Assembly: GCF_020184175.1 (NCBI RefSeq)
Contig: NC_065530.1
Location: 43,067,260-43,131,259 of the forward strand
DNA from: Aphis gossypii
Taxonomy: Eukaryota; Arthropoda; Insecta; Hemiptera; Aphididae
Reading direction: 5' to 3'
Length of the DNA: 64,000 nucleotides
Made by a program: the position numbers and the translations under genes. This document shows, one piece after another, positions 36,938 to 50,900 of this stretch (the first letter of the stretch is position 1; each line of letters starts with the position of its first letter). The notes below the pieces were generated by a model that was not told the origin of the DNA, did not search any database, and saw only the letters and a program-made list of their open reading frames with translations.

Positions 36938-37112
36938 TGGAGTGACCATATTTAAAAAAAAAAAAACAGGACACTTTTTTGCAAACAGTACAATATAGGT
37001 ATATTGATTGTCAAAACATGAAGCAATATACAATATTTATATAATATATGTATTATAAATACTACGAAAAACGGGACAATCCTGTTTAAAACAGGACGTA
37101 TGGTCACCCTAG
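36938..37112. mobile_element. hAT-like MITE
   Basis: The ends ctggagtgaccatattt and, inverted, ctagggtgaccatacgtcc belong to a common hAT-type terminus pattern (GGGTGACCATA). Flanks share ttagcc, offset by one base or so, which may be a decayed 8-bp duplication. The interior is short and A-rich. Confidence 0.6.
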
Positions 37113-38270
37113 CTTAGCCCCCAAAGCCCTTCCCTAGTTGTGCCTATGATAATTATTTTTTTTTAATTTAGTGTGACCGGCTTAACTACCGTTTCCCATT
37201 TGAAGTATAAATAATACGAGTATTATCGTATTAACACTATTTATAGATTACAGAACGGCAAGTGAATATTGTGTAGTGACTATATATAGATTATAGTATA
37301 GACCGCTGGGCGCCGAGTGATGACTATCACTTTAAATCTAAAATAATGCAATACGCTTAATTGCGAGACAATAGTAAGAATATACCTATATTAGTACCAT
37401 GTGAATTTGCAATGAGTAGTTTTAAAACTATCAAAAATAACATTCTATGAATACTTTCAATAACACTATAACAGGCTGTGGCAATGCGGCGTACAGCAAA
37501 AGATTATCAAATGTCTACCAACGGGTATATAAATGTTACGTGTATTCGCAATAATTGATGTTTATTTAGATAATTAAAAAAAATTATTCTTATTCATAAA
37601 AAAAAAAAAGTTTAAATATAGATACTACATTATTATACGAGTATATTATGCAAGTTATTTCGTGTATTTATAGCTATATTGTGTTTCACTAGTATTATGA
37701 GTTGTGTGTGGTCACTGGTCAAGGGGGCGGGAGGTTTATGGGGTTTAAACCACTACATACATTGAAATTGTGGTCACTGCTCACTATCAAATACTATCTA
37801 GTCGCCGGTTGTTGGTGGCCAGTTGGCAGTTGGCACGTCTTGGCAGTCGCCGTCTGCCCGCAGCCGTAAGTTTACACGTTCGAGGTCGTTACTCGTTATG
37901 TCTTCCGCGTATATTACTCCTATTATTTATTCGAATAATTATATCATTTGCATGTATCAATAGACTATATAAGTAACTCGTAATTAATAACCAATTTTTA
38001 TGATACAATTACGTTAACTTAAAAAAATAATCAGAACTGTTTCGCATTTACGATCATATTATTATTTTACCAATTAATGTTATCGAAACTACTTATGTCT
38101 CTATATCCGATTGTATTAAATATAATTACTCACCGTATTCTAATCCAGTAGGTTGTCGTTTGAAGTGCGGTAAATAGGAGGCACTTGCTTAAAGTTAATG
38201 TAGTCTAGTCTTAATTCTTCAATCATTCACAACCACAGTACCATAACTGTCACAGTCGTATGAATTAGTC

Positions 38271-41200
38271 ATGGGGTTTTTGAATTTCATTGGTCTCATT
38301 GTGGTATTAAAGTTCTTAGTGTATTTTGTGTTGTTCTTTACCAGCGATACCGACCTAGAACTCTGGTTTTATGACAAATTCAAGAGAAATCTCGGTAGGT
38401 ACTTACATGCAGTGTAAGGTATTATTTTAATAACATTTTAATTAAATAATCATTTTTTTTTTTTTATTTAAAAATATGACTTTATATTGAAATATTACCA
38501 TCTATACAGAGGTGTACAATAAGTAATAATTATTAAAAAAGATTATAATTAAAATATAATTATATATAATAATATAATTAAAAAAGAATGAGAAACTATG
38601 AACTAATAGTAACATGGTAGGAAATTTCACATTAGAGACACCTAGTGACTTCACATTACCATTTACAATTTACAATTTATAATTTATACACTTTATACAA
38701 TTTGTAAGTCATGACACCAGTTCCACTTGAGTTGCCTGGTTGGGTTTTCGGGAAGTACTGGAGTAGCAAGGTCCCTGATGAGCTGGTTGGGGTTGGATTG
38801 TAGTTTTGTGTGGAAGCGTTTGTAGTATATGGCAGCAGTTTCATTGACAGAGTAGATTCTTAGGTCAGAGTTTATTGCATTGTTGGAGATATACCAGGGT
38901 GCTCCAGTAATTATTCGACAGCAGATATTCGGGAAGGTTTGGATAGTTCTTATTTTTCTTCTCTTATTTGTTTTTTTAGCAGAACTCCAAATTACTACCC
39001 CATACACCCAGAGTGTATAAGAGTTTTATATGGTATAAGTTTAAGGGGTAGTGCTAGATTTAAGCGGAGGAGTGGCCTTGAGTTTAACGTTTTACGTCTA
39101 TCTTTGAGCTGATATGACCATGTTAGACGTCTGTCGAATATTAAGCTTAGGTATTTCACTTCATTTGAGTGAGGGATAATGGTGTTATTTATTGTTATGG
39201 GAGGGTAGTTATGGGGCCTGAGTGCAAATGTAACGAAGGAAGACTTAGATTCGTTGATTTTAATTTTCCAATTAGTGAACCATTGAAAAAGTATTAATGT
39301 GTAATTGTAGTTGAAAGCTTGCTGTGATATGATCAGCAGCTGTAGATAGAAGAACAGTATCGTCTGCGTAAGTTCAAATGGTTGTTTTTTCTGAGGTGGG
39401 TAGATTTGATGTGTAGATAATGTACAGAAAAGATGCATTGTCACTGCCTTGCGGGAACCCAGCAGCAATGAAAAATTGTTTTGAATGTTGAAGGTTGTGG
39501 TGAAAATTGAATGTGCAGTTGTCCAAGTAAGATATTAAGAGGAGATAGTAAGGGGCGATAAATAAGATAATAATCATTTAAATAAAAATATGTTATTCAA
39601 TATTCAAACAATTATGTTTGAAAATTATTTACATAAAGTTTTACCCCAGACCTGTCTACATGACATTAAAATTTTACCTATGTGGGGTTTTAATACCTAG
39701 TGTCATATTTAGTGTAAACAATTTAATCAGTTGAGCTATTAGGTAATTATTGAAGTTAAGCTATTAATTTAATTATTAGTCAGTGTTGGATAGTATTATT
39801 ACAGGTCCACTGAGTCTACTGAGAAATTTTTATTAATCAAAGACAAATAGTAGATTTAATGCTTAATCTACTAAAGTATGGTCTAGTCTACCGACTTAAA
39901 CTCCATAATAAAATTCCCCTCTGGTTCTTTTCTGATCTACTAATTGATTTAAATATTTTAAAATATATTCATTTGCTTTAAATTAATTTATATTAAAATA
40001 AAATGTTCACAGTTTTGATTTTACAGGATTAACCTTTTACCACCCCTATTGAAATGTTATTACATTATGTTTAACTTAAACGAATGCAAATTTTCATGTA
40101 AAATGAAAGGGTTTTGATAAAAATATTACGCTTGTAGTATAAATTGCCCTACAAAAAATATATATATATATTTCAGAATTGAGATATTTTACACAATTAA
40201 TTTGATCATTTACTATAAAAATATAATTGTAAAGTAACTATATTTTTATTCATTAATTAATTGGGTTTTTTTATGTATAATATGTATGTACCATGTTTTA
40301 ATTGGTACTAGTATAGTATGATTGTACTTAAGATACATTTTATTATAAAAACATACTATCTATTTTAATTTTCAATTGTACTAATTTTATTATAGATTCA
40401 TTTAAAGGCAAGGTAGTTTGGATTACTGGTGCTTCTAGTGGAATTGGTGAACATATTGCATTGAACCTTTCTAAGTATGGTACCAAACTTGTTTTGTCTG
40501 CTAGAAATAAAGACAAATTATATCAAGTTAAAAACCGTTGTATTGGTAATTTTTTTTTAATATTTTATTTGTTATAAATTGTATTATATTTTAAATTTTA
40601 TATTGTAAATTCATAGACCTCAGTGAAGGAAAGCTAACTGCAAATGATATACTTGTATTACCGATGGATGTCACTCATATATCTAAACACAATTCATTGT
40701 TTGATACCGTTATTAACCATTTTGGCAAAGTAAGAATGATATTATTAAAATTAAATTATTAATAATTTATAATAAATACTTATTAATTACACTGTAAAAA
40801 TAATTGTTTTTTATCCAATACCTAAATGATAATTTTTAATTTAATTTTGCTTTCTTTATATTTGTACAATTGTTTTATTGTATTTAAGTTAATTTAATTA
40901 TTCGATTTTTCTAAATCTAGTATAGCTTTTAAAAGTGATAATTATTTAATCTGCATTTTAAGTAATTGTCATTATTTATTTACATTATGATTCAATAAAA
41001 AAACAATCATTAATTAATTTAACAATTGAATACATTTTTGAAAATGTAAGTTGATACAGTTTTTTTTATTGTATTTAGTTTTTAAAAGTTATTGTTAATG
41101 TATTACAGTGCTTTTTTAATAGCTCTCATAATTATAGTTGAGTTAAAATTAAGAAGGTTTATCTTATAATTTATGGAACAATTTATCCTTTTTACCTTTT

Positions 41201-42882
41201 TTGTATGTTAAAACAACTAATTAATTTATGTAGATTATATAGTAATTTTTTTCTATAATACAAGTTCTGGGAGTGTTATGGTATCTAATAATACAATACA
41301 ATGACCTTGTCAATTTATATAGCTTGATATTCTTATAAACAATGCGGGTCGTTCACAACGAGCTATTTGGGAAGATATTGAACTTGGAGTCGATCAAGAA
41401 TTATTCGATTTAAATGTATTTTCTGTTATAAATCTATCAAGAATTGTTGTGAGATATTTTAATCAAGTTGGACATGGTCAATTAGTTGCCACTTCTAGCA
41501 TTGCAGGAATTATACCTGCTCCATTTTCTGCATCTTATGATGCAACTAAACATGCCCTTCATGTAAGTAAATAATCACTATTTATAAGTTAATATTTTTA
41601 AGTGGTTAACAACATCCGTACATGGTATTCACGAGTCTAATCATAAAACAATATAATATTAAATATTTTATGGTAGTTATAAGTATTATGAATTTATGAT
41701 CATAAACATAGGCGTGCACATGAGGGGACAAGGTGGGCAGTTGGCCCTCCCATGGGCTAAATTTTTCTTCCAAATATAGTTTTTTATTAAAATGAATAAT
41801 ATATTGTGAACATTGAGTAATAACCAACATAATATTTAATTATATATTTACATTCTGCCCCCCTGCCAGCAGTCTGCATCTCACACCATTTATATAACAA
41901 TTTATTATTGTTGATATAAAAACTAAAAAAAAAAAATTTATTGCCAGATCCACATATTCTTACACTTAATTCAATTATACATATATATGTATATGTGTAA
42001 AATAGACTAACTCTAAAATATCTCTTTCGTGTTTGATTACTTGCTACTACTAGGTAGTTACTCTCCTGATGTTATGTATATACATTTTTTCTTGTCCACT
42101 CATGTTTATTATAAAGATTATTAAAATGATATATTTTTCTCCAAATGTTAAATAATATATATAATATTTATTTGTTTAAAGGGCTATCTTGGAGCTTTAC
42201 GTCTAGAAAAATTACACACTAATATTCACATTACTCTATTATGTCCGGGACCTGTTTTTACCAATTTTCTTAAAGAAAGCTTCACAGGCCGACCAGGAGA
42301 AGTAATATGGATGAAAATTAAGTTTATGGCTTGTTTATTACATTGCTAATTAATTTACAGAAATATGGATTAACACATTCGCCAACTGATAACAGAATGA
42401 GTGCTGAAAGATGTGCACATTTGTCATGTGTGGCAATAGCTAATAAACTAAAAGAATCATGGATGGCAAAGTTTCCATTTATTCTAATTCTATATTTTTC
42501 GATATACTGTCCTGTAATAGCATACAAGTAAGAAAATATACTTTTGTCTTTTATAACTATTAAATTATTTTAAAATAATAAAATTTGAATGTCAGTGAAT
42601 AATTGTTATAATTATTCAATTTTAAAAATTTTTACTGTGAATAATAATTAAATGAATTCTGAAAAAATCCAGCAACACATTGAATTTTTTTTTTTTATCT
42701 AATAAGAGTGATTTTAATATTTTTTAGAAAGGGTAAAGCAATGATGTAATAATCCTTAAATTTAATTATAATATAATCATTATTTAGATTTATTTTGAAT
42801 AATTAAAAAATCAACTATATTTTACAGATTCTATGAACTTATTGGCTACAAAACCATTAATAAATTGCGAGACAATCAATAA
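38271..42882 (+). CDS. DHRS7: Dehydrogenase/reductase SDR family member 7-like
   Basis: Exons 38271-38394, 40396-40545, 40617-40729, 41323-41562, 42182-42301, 42361-42527 and 42828-42882 join in phase to 322 aa. An N-terminal hydrophobic segment (about 4-24) suggests membrane anchoring. The Rossmann TGASSGIG is at 52-59, NNAG at 135-138, a structural Asn at 160, and the catalytic Ser188, Tyr201 and Lys205 of the classical SDR triad are all present. NAD(P)-dependent oxidation or reduction of a lipid-like substrate is expected; the substrate cannot be read from sequence. A second hydrophobic stretch near the C-terminus (FPFILILYFSIYCPVIAY) may contact membrane. Intron 1 carries a dead LINE on the opposite strand. 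DHRS7 versus DHRS7B is not settled. Confidence 0.88.
38693..39577 (-). pseudogene. Jockey-like LINE reverse transcriptase remnant in DHRS7 intron 1
   Basis: Three overlapping minus-strand frames hold successive ORF2 pieces: FPQGSDNASFLYIIYTSNLP (RT box 4), the ADDTVLLS catalytic box in a shifted frame near 39350, a thumb region (FQWFTNWKIKINESKS) and the C-terminal part (GAPWYISNNAINSDLRI). Frame changes and stops show that it is inactive. Antisense to the host gene. Confidence 0.85.
41700..41880. repeat. Transposon-end-like segment in DHRS7 intron 4
   Basis: cataggcgtgcacatgagggg and a later C-rich gcccccctgccagcag resemble repeat ends seen elsewhere in the window (2120, 13805, 36816). Family not determined. 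Confidence 0.35.
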
Positions 42883-42979
42883 GTACAATATGAAAACTTG
42901 AAGATATCAACGTAATTTATTTGAATTAGTATTTAATTTAATTATATTTTTTACAACAAATTTAAATATAAATATATTT

Positions 42980-45249
42980 TTATGTTTCAATAATGATTTT
43001 ATTTTTATTTAAGATTTCTTTTCTAATTTTTTTAGCCTTAACAATAACATTTTTAAATAAATTGCAATAAAGATTTATGGCACTTGGTGTATCGTCATTG
43101 CCTGGTATTGGGTATGTAACAATATTGGGATTAGCATCTGTATCTACAATAGCAATAGTTGGTATTAACATTTTTGCAGCATCTGAAAGAACACTATGCT
43201 GTCCACTATTGTTTTTCGATGTACTGCTTAGTGTATTTAATACTATGCAAAGATCAGGCAATCTTGTTTCAGATTTGAAAATCCTTGAAGAATTTGTAAA
43301 CATACCATCGCGCCAATATCTTGTATGAGCAAATTCACCACATTCTTTCGCACAATTTTCAACAGTCAAACAATTAAGAGGCGATTGACACAAAAACAAA
43401 ATTACTCCACCTCTAAAAACAAAAATAAACATATTATTAATATACAGAGTCAAATAGTATTGAACAGAATAACAGATTGAACAGTGTAAACGATCAAACA
43501 CCTAGAAGTTACTGCTATGCAATACCTGCACAGCCATAATAAATAGCATGTTGGCATTAACAGAAAATTTCTAATAGCTTTAACTTAATAACTAAGTTTG
43601 AGACCTAAATTCTTGATGCACCAACATTTTTGGAGTGAAAAATTACCACTTCCCTTCAAAAAAAAAAAAAAAGGGTGTCTGATAATGAAAAAAGTTCCTA
43701 GAATGTATATAAATTGAAGATGTGAAATAAAATTAATTAGTTAGAAGTGATTATGAATAATTAAGCAGGGAGTTAGTTTGAAGATTCATTAAGTGTATTA
43801 AGCGATAAAGTGAATGATTGTGGTCATAACTTATAGTTAGCTTAAAAGCAATACAGTGCTGAGAGAATGTTTGAAAACTCAGTTGATACGGGAGAGAATA
43901 TAAAGATAAGCAATTCGTAAGTATTTTTAGTAATTGTAAGTTAGCTTAAATTCATTTGTAAGTTAGGTTTAACATACTTAAAGGGAATAGGGGAACAGTA
44001 AGTTATGAATGGGAATAATGGGATAGTATATATTTAAAACATATATCTAGTAATTAATTAGTGGAATGGGGCACTTAATATTATTTTGTTTATTTTTTCA
44101 TTTACCTGTATGATATATGTGCAGTAACATTAAGAGCTTGTTGTAGAAGTCTTTTAGTATGATTAAGATCAATAATTAAATGTCCTAATCTGTTACCATA
44201 CAAATATTGTTTCATTCTATCATCTAATGTTCCTTCTGTATGTCCAAAATGCACACCAGCTTCAAATAGGTTTTTAATTTTAACCATATTTTTTACATCA
44301 AAAGCATCTGGGTTGGACAACTTATATTTGGACTCTACAATAAAAATTCAAAATATTAAGCAAAATTAATTTATGATATTCAATAGAAACTTACCATCAA
44401 GAAAAGATTGTGCATCTTGTGCAACATCGAGTTGTGATTTAGGCAATGTTGATAAATATGATGAACAAATTCTTGTTTTTAAGTTGTGAGTAAGATTTTT
44501 ACTAAATATTTGTCCTAAACAAAAATTGGTGTTTTATAAAATAGATTAAAGTAAAAATGTTAAACATTATATTTAAATTTTAAATGTATAAAAATATAAA
44601 ATTATAATTTTGTAATAAGTATTTAATATAGAAAAACCCCTATAGTTACACGGTTTCAAGGAAAACTGTAATAGTCTATTAATAATAGGTTATGACCCAT
44701 GATAATTACACAAAATATATTTCCGAGGACTGGAACATAATAATTGAATAATTAAATGATATGATATATTAATAAAAGTAATAGCAAAGTTTATAAGAAT
44801 TAAATATATAATAATAATTTATAAATATATTAATCAATAATATTTAAGTGACAAGTTAGTTGATACTAATTTTCATGTATCTTAAATCAAAATTATTTTA
44901 TATATATATTAATATTGACCAGTCAAATTATATTTCCACAAGAATTAGAAAACTAAATAACAATAATTTATTACATACATTCTAAAGCCTTAATAATTTA
45001 TATTTTATTAATTTATCATAATATTTTATATATCAATACATAAAATAAGAGCATAGCAAAAATTTGTTTTAAATAGTGTGTGTCAAAAAAATATTTTAAC
45101 AATTTTTCAAAATTGTATAGAAAATATAATTGTGAAGTTAAGAAGATAACATGATATTGTTTTCTTGACAAAAACACATTTATTAAAAAATGTCTTGAAT
45201 AAAGTACGATATTATATCCCAAATACTTACTATAATAATGCGTAGCCAT
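42980..45249 (-). CDS. MRPS2: Mitochondrial small ribosomal subunit protein uS2m
   Basis: Exons 45249-45231, 44514-44395, 44334-44106 and 43412-42980 join in phase to 266 aa. The first exon codes only six residues plus one base. FEAGVHFGHTEGTLDDRM, IIDLNHTKRLLQQALN and, in the last exon, TRYWRDGMFTNS and IPTIAIVDTDANPN are the conserved core of ribosomal protein S2 and its mitochondrial form. It belongs to the 28S subunit in the matrix, where it supports translation of mtDNA messages. The N-terminus is not strongly basic over the first few residues but gains Lys and Arg by residue 30, which is acceptable for import. The tail converges on DHRS7 with 97 bp between stops. Confidence 0.94.
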
Positions 45250-46340
45250 ATTAATGAATTAACTGGCAAATGCTATAAAATTTAAAAATTTAAAATTGTA
45301 AATTGTGATAAATTAATTTTTAATTTTCTTTTCTTATCAGATGAGGAGAATGTGATTAAATTTTAAATTCATTTAAAGGTTAAAAACTTCTTTAGTAACC
45401 ATGGTTTAGGGTCAATCGTGATGATTTTGAAATATTCGATAAATAATTTATTGTTATTTGGACCATTTATATTATACTGATCGATTTTGACATTTTTTAT
45501 GAACACAATAACACGTGTGTTAATATTTTTATTTTTAAAACACATTAAATTGCACCTTTTAAAATTCAAATTAAATTATTTAAAATGCTAGTCGTGTGAT
45601 AAGGACGTCGAACCTTAGCATTCCTAATTCTTGAATAACCAACCGCTGAATATAAATTGTGATACCTATCATTCTGGTACTGACTGTGCGTAGTCCGTCG
45701 TTCGTACGATGGTGACTCGTGACCGTAACGTTGGTATTAGTTCTTGGGCGGAATTCACCAAATAATCAAACACTATTATTTTCTTTAACACCTATGTATT
45801 TTTTTTGTAGGTGTATTAGTTGATACTAACAATAAATAAATGTAATAATTATTATACCTATTTTTTTTTTTTTTTTTTTTGTAAATCATAGTGGGTAATT
45901 TGTAATTTTACTAGTAATACCATTTCGCGTTTAAGATCTGTTTAGTGTTTAATATTATAAATTTTAATATACCTAGTGAAGTTTTATGTATTTAATTAAA
46001 TCGATATTGTGTAGCTCATTATGTCTATAATAATAAAATTGTCAGTTGTGCTGTGATTAACAAAATCTCAACATAGGAACTACATAATTGATTTTCAGCA
46101 AAATTTCATTACATTACCGAAACGGGTAACATCAGATAACTTAGATTTTGAGATATTTTATTTCATAGATAAGTATAGGTAAGCCATACTCAATAATAAT
46201 AATAATAATAATGTTTTTAATTTATTCATTCAAGGCTAATTATATTATATTACTACCTCCTGTACACATTTATTGTTATATTAGTTATACTGAAGACATA
46301 AAATGAAGTGAAGTATGATTATTTTTATCATTTTACAGCT
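45250..46340. promoter_or_regulatory. Divergent intergenic region MRPS2 / egghead
   Basis: The 1.1 kb between divergent starts must contain both promoters. Positions 45600-45760 are relatively CpG-rich (cgtagtccgtcgttcgtacg and ggacgtcgaacc), in contrast to the AT-rich flanks, and are the best core-promoter candidate. A splice acceptor (ttttacag) directly before the egghead ATG implies an upstream noncoding exon in this interval. An (aat)n run occurs near 46192-46211. Confidence 0.45.
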
Positions 46341-47944
46341 ATGTTAAGCAGTTGGACCAAACATTTACTTCATTGTACCTTATTGGTGTTTGTAATATCA
46401 GTTTTTGAAATATGGTCAGGAGGAGTTAAACTATCAGCAGATGTTCAAAATACCTTTAATTTTAATCCATGGGAACGCTATGGTTTTATTTGGTGCTTTA
46501 TGTTATATCTTCTACGATGTTTGACCTTCTTACCATTACCTCAAGTACTATTAAATTTTGGCGGTCTTACATTGTACAATGCTTTTCAAGACAAAGTTGT
46601 ACTAAAAGGATCACCTTTGTTGGCTCCATTTATATGCATACGTATAGTTACGAGAGGAGATTATCCTCAGTTAGTTAAAGCTAATGTTGCCCGTAATATG
46701 GCTCGATGTTTAGAAACTGGTAAAATCAAAACATAACTTTTATTTTATTATTAAAAGAATAAACCTTCAGTCTTGGTATGTATTTTTATTTTAGGATTGG
46801 AAAATTTCATTATTGAAGTAGTGACAGATAAAAGTGTTGGACTTCCTGTACATAGGCGTATAAGGGAAGTGGTTGTTCCAAAATCATATAAAACAAAGAC
46901 TGGTGCACTTTTTAAATCAAGAGCTCTTCAATTTTGTTTAGAAGACAATGTAAATATTTTGGCAGATTGTGACTGGATTGTACATTTAGATGAAGAAACC
47001 CTATTGACAGAAAATTCAATTAGAGGTGTATTGAATTTTGTCTTGGATGGTAAACATCAGTTTGGCCAGGGTCTTATTACTTATGCAAATGAAGAAGTAG
47101 TAAATTGGTTCACAACCTTAGCAGATAGTTTCAGAGTAGCTGATGATATGGGTAAACTTCGAATTCAACTTTCAATGTTCCATAAGCCACTTCTTAGTTG
47201 GAAAGGATCATATGTTGTCACCCAAGTAATTATATTAGATTAAATTTATTTTCAAAAACAAAAAAATAATTGTAATTTATTGATATGACATTATTGATTT
47301 TTTCAATTGAATTTGATACAAAATTTAAATTACTCATCTATTTTTATAACATTACTAATTTAAATTTTCAGGTAGGTGCAGAGCGTCATATTTCATTTGA
47401 TAATGGCTTAGATGGATCAATAGCAGAAGATTGTTTTTTTGCTATGCGGGCTGCTAAAGAAGGCTATACATTTAATTTTGTTGAAGGAGAAATGTGGGAA
47501 AAATCACCATTTTCTCTTTGGGACTTCATCCAACAACGTAAACGTTGGCTTCAAGGTATTCTATTAGTAGTCCATTCAGCGGCCATACCTTCAAAAACAA
47601 AAATTTGGTTAGCTTTATCATGTTATTCATGGGTGACATTGCCGTTGTCTACTTCTAATTTAGTTTTAGCTAGATACTTTCCAATTCCATGTCCAGCAAT
47701 CATGGATTTTGTTTGTGCATTTATAGCTGGAGTTAACATATATATGTACATATTTGGTGTAGTGAAATCTTTTTCATTATATCGTTTTGGTGTTCTAAAA
47801 TTTACATTATGCATTATAGGAGCACTGTGTACTATACCCTTTAACGTTATAATTGAAAACGTAGCAGTTATATGGGGTCTTTTTGGCAACAAGTACAAAT
47901 TTTATGTTGTACATAAGGAAATCAAACCACTTGTCACTGTGTAA
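46341..47944 (+). CDS. egh: Beta-1,4-mannosyltransferase egghead
   Basis: Exons 46341-46719, 46795-47225 and 47372-47944 join in phase to 460 aa, close to Drosophila Egh (about 457). It is a GT2 glycosyltransferase: HLDEET near 190-195 supplies acidic metal/nucleotide-binding residues, AED near 288-290 the catalytic acid region, and QRKRW at 325-329 the QxxRW box. Two N-terminal and several C-terminal hydrophobic spans anchor it in ER/Golgi membranes. Egh adds mannose to glucosylceramide in arthropod-series glycosphingolipids; loss affects epithelial polarity and neurons in flies. The start after the upstream splice acceptor (MLSSWTKHLLHC) matches the family. A long AT-rich 3' UTR probably follows. 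Confidence 0.95.
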
Positions 47945-50900
47945 ATAACTGTCAGTAATGTGTTCATTTGCATTGGATCTGAATTTTGGGAGGGAAAGAC
48001 TATCTTGCCATTTAAAAATAAAGCAGATGGATAATACATACATGTATGTAATCATTGACAACTATGGTTTACTATAATTTTTTAAAATTTGAAATACTCA
48101 ACACTTGATTATAATAATGCTCAAATTTTATTAAAAAAATGAATTCAAATTATTTATCAAAATAAGTGATGGTTATTTTACATTTGAAGATCTGCTAATC
48201 GGATTGTGGTTTTGAAAATCCTTAATTATAAAATATTGTGTTGAAAATCTCATGAATACATTTTGAATAATTTAATTCTATTATTTTTTTTCTAATATAA
48301 AAATACAAATAGCTAATTGATAAGTTTTCATTAAGCTTATGGATGCCATTGTATTTTTTTTTTTTTTTTTTTGCGAAGGCCAAGATCTCTGATTGTACCC
48401 TTGATAAAGTTTGGCAAAACTAGTCATAATCTAGTTTTATATAAGAGTTTTAAGTTATGAGTATTGTTTATGTTTATATACTTAGTTAACTTTAAGGAAC
48501 AAATGCACACAATCTAGTAACCACACCAACAAAATAGATTGATTACTATGATGAAATTTGACACTTATAAATAGCAAGATTGTATTTTAACACCTATCAC
48601 CTATATTTTATCTTTTTTATTGGCAATACTTATGTTTCTAATTTACTTTGGAAGTGTAGTTGTGAATTAGTTTAAGTAAATTGATACTACTTAATATGAA
48701 CAAATTTTTACAATTAATGCGATATTTAACAGTTTTGGTATGCTAGTCATATTAATATCAGTTTATAAAATAAATTATAGTTTTCTACTAAACTTTTGTT
48801 GACTTTATAATTTTCATTTTTTTTTTTTTTACCTACTATTATTATTTCAAATATACATATATAATATAATTTATGTAAATATATAAATATTAAATTATAA
48901 GTTGTGTAGGTATACTAATGTAATAATATTATAGAAATCATTAAAAAAAAAAAAAAAAATGATGGTTTATGATAGTTCAATGAGCTTCAACTAAGTGTAG
49001 TTAATAATTTATATAAATTATTGTTTAATTTCTTTCATATTGTTTATCCATGGGTATTGTAGGTGGGTTGTTATTGTTGTTGTATTTAAACATAAATTTA
49101 AATGTAGCAATAGTATTTTCATTACTTTATACTTAAAATTAAGTAGATTTTAATTGTACAAAAAAAAAAATGTTATTATTTACATGTTTTATTATGGTAG
49201 ATTTGTACCAACATCTGTAATTATTATACATTATAAAGTATTTTGTAGATTAACATTGTGATCTGAATAACCTAACACTTAATAATTTAATTTTTCATAC
49301 AAACACAAAGAGTGAGCCTCCATATCATTTTTGTTTACATTTAGCCATTCAGGTATAAAATAGTAATCATAATACATAAAAGCTTTTATTACATATGTGT
49401 AAGTTTTCTTCTATGCACCATTACAATTTATTTAAAGTATTATCTATACATGTATATTCAAATAAACTATTTTTTTCATTAAAATATAACAAATAAATTG
49501 ACTAAAATGTTGTTTTATATAATAATGTAAATATTTTATTAAGATTATAAAAAAAATATTTATATTGATGTTCAATTTAATGCATTTAAATATGTTACTG
49601 TTTAATTTCATTTTAAGCATATAGGTATTAAGAGTATTTAATCATTTTAATATTTATTTAATTGTTATTTCTGGCAGATTTGTATAACATTTGGAGTTAA
49701 AGTTGCCATACTAAGCAATCTTTAATTTAGTTATTTCTGGAATATTGGTTTTGAATTTAGAATCTCTGCATATAAAAAAGTATTTTGAGACCACTTATTT
49801 TATTGGAACTAAAGTTATATAATTTTATATATTAGATACCTATCTACCTTATCTTACCTTGTTAAGGTATGTTGTATGCCATATTACCTACCATTGTTTG
49901 ATATTCCAGTTATGAAAAAATAATTTTAAAACTGATAGTTGGCTAATAAGGAAGGTTAAGATTTTTCTTTTAAAAATGTTATGAAAAAAACTGTTTTAGC
50001 TAAAATAATAATGTCAACTCTGAATTTTAGACACTGTTTATCTAAGCATTGGCTCAAATGGTTGCTTATCTGCAAATCAAAAATATACCATAAATGTAGC
50101 AATGAAGATGTTAAGTTATCTATAATTATAGTATAAAGAATCTTTAATTTCATAATTTTCTTTTTAAATTATTGTTATTAAAAAAAAAATACTTTGTCGT
50201 ATAGATTAATTTATATCTATATATCTATGTAAACAAGAAATATTAAATATTAAACCTTGTACTAAAAAGAATATAGCTTATCTTAAAAACATGGTTATGA
50301 ATGAGAATTATGATCAAATTAATTTTTTATAAAACTCAATTAATTTATGACTGATTAAATATTTAAATAAGTTACCACTGTTATCAGCTAATAAATATAT
50401 TTTTAAGATAATAAAAATAATATTACTAATTTATCTATTAATATATATATATATATATATGTATATATTACTTAGTTAATCAATAGTTGAACAGTACTAT
50501 ACTAATGCATTAGGTATTTAATACACAACATATTATATCGTCTTTATTATCTCTTAGTGCCTAGATGATTACATTTTACTTTAATTTTACATACTGTACA
50601 AAATGATTCTATAAAAATAGAACATCAATTATAAAATTGCAATTCTAATAATTTATATACTAAACAATATTCAATAGGTATAATTTTAGTTTAATACTTT
50701 AAAATTAAAACAATTAAATAAATAGTCTACATATTGTTATCCATAAATCGAAATTTTTATAAATAAATTAAAAAGAACTAAAAATAATCACCGTTACAAA
50801 CATTTAAATAGTCAAGAATTTTTGTTTGCTATAGTGTTTTAAATTTTCAAAAAACGGAAATTGACCTGGATAAAGAGTTAGGTATATTTTAAAAAAACTG

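Larger units (their letters stand above)
35513..38270. other. Gene-poor region upstream of the DHRS7-like gene
   Basis: It contains transposon ends listed separately (36206 and 36938-37112), another end-like segment near 36816 (cagtggcgcaactagc) and, at about 37790-37865, a GC-rich stretch unlike its flanks. That stretch ends in a good splice donor (agcc then gtaagt), so it may be the noncoding first exon and promoter of the DHRS7-like gene. This is inference. Confidence 0.4.

Noticed and set aside
42324..42531. Overlapping plus and minus ORFs at DHRS7 exon 6
   Set aside because: The plus ORF is exon 6 read through its short flanking introns; the minus ORF is its shadow.
47623..48061. Minus-strand ORFs opposite egghead exon 3
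   Set aside because: They are antisense shadows of a strongly conserved coding exon; no family match and no splice signals.
50435..50470. (AT)n run as a possible origin or cruciform
   Set aside because: A plain AT microsatellite, common in this base composition; no further evidence.
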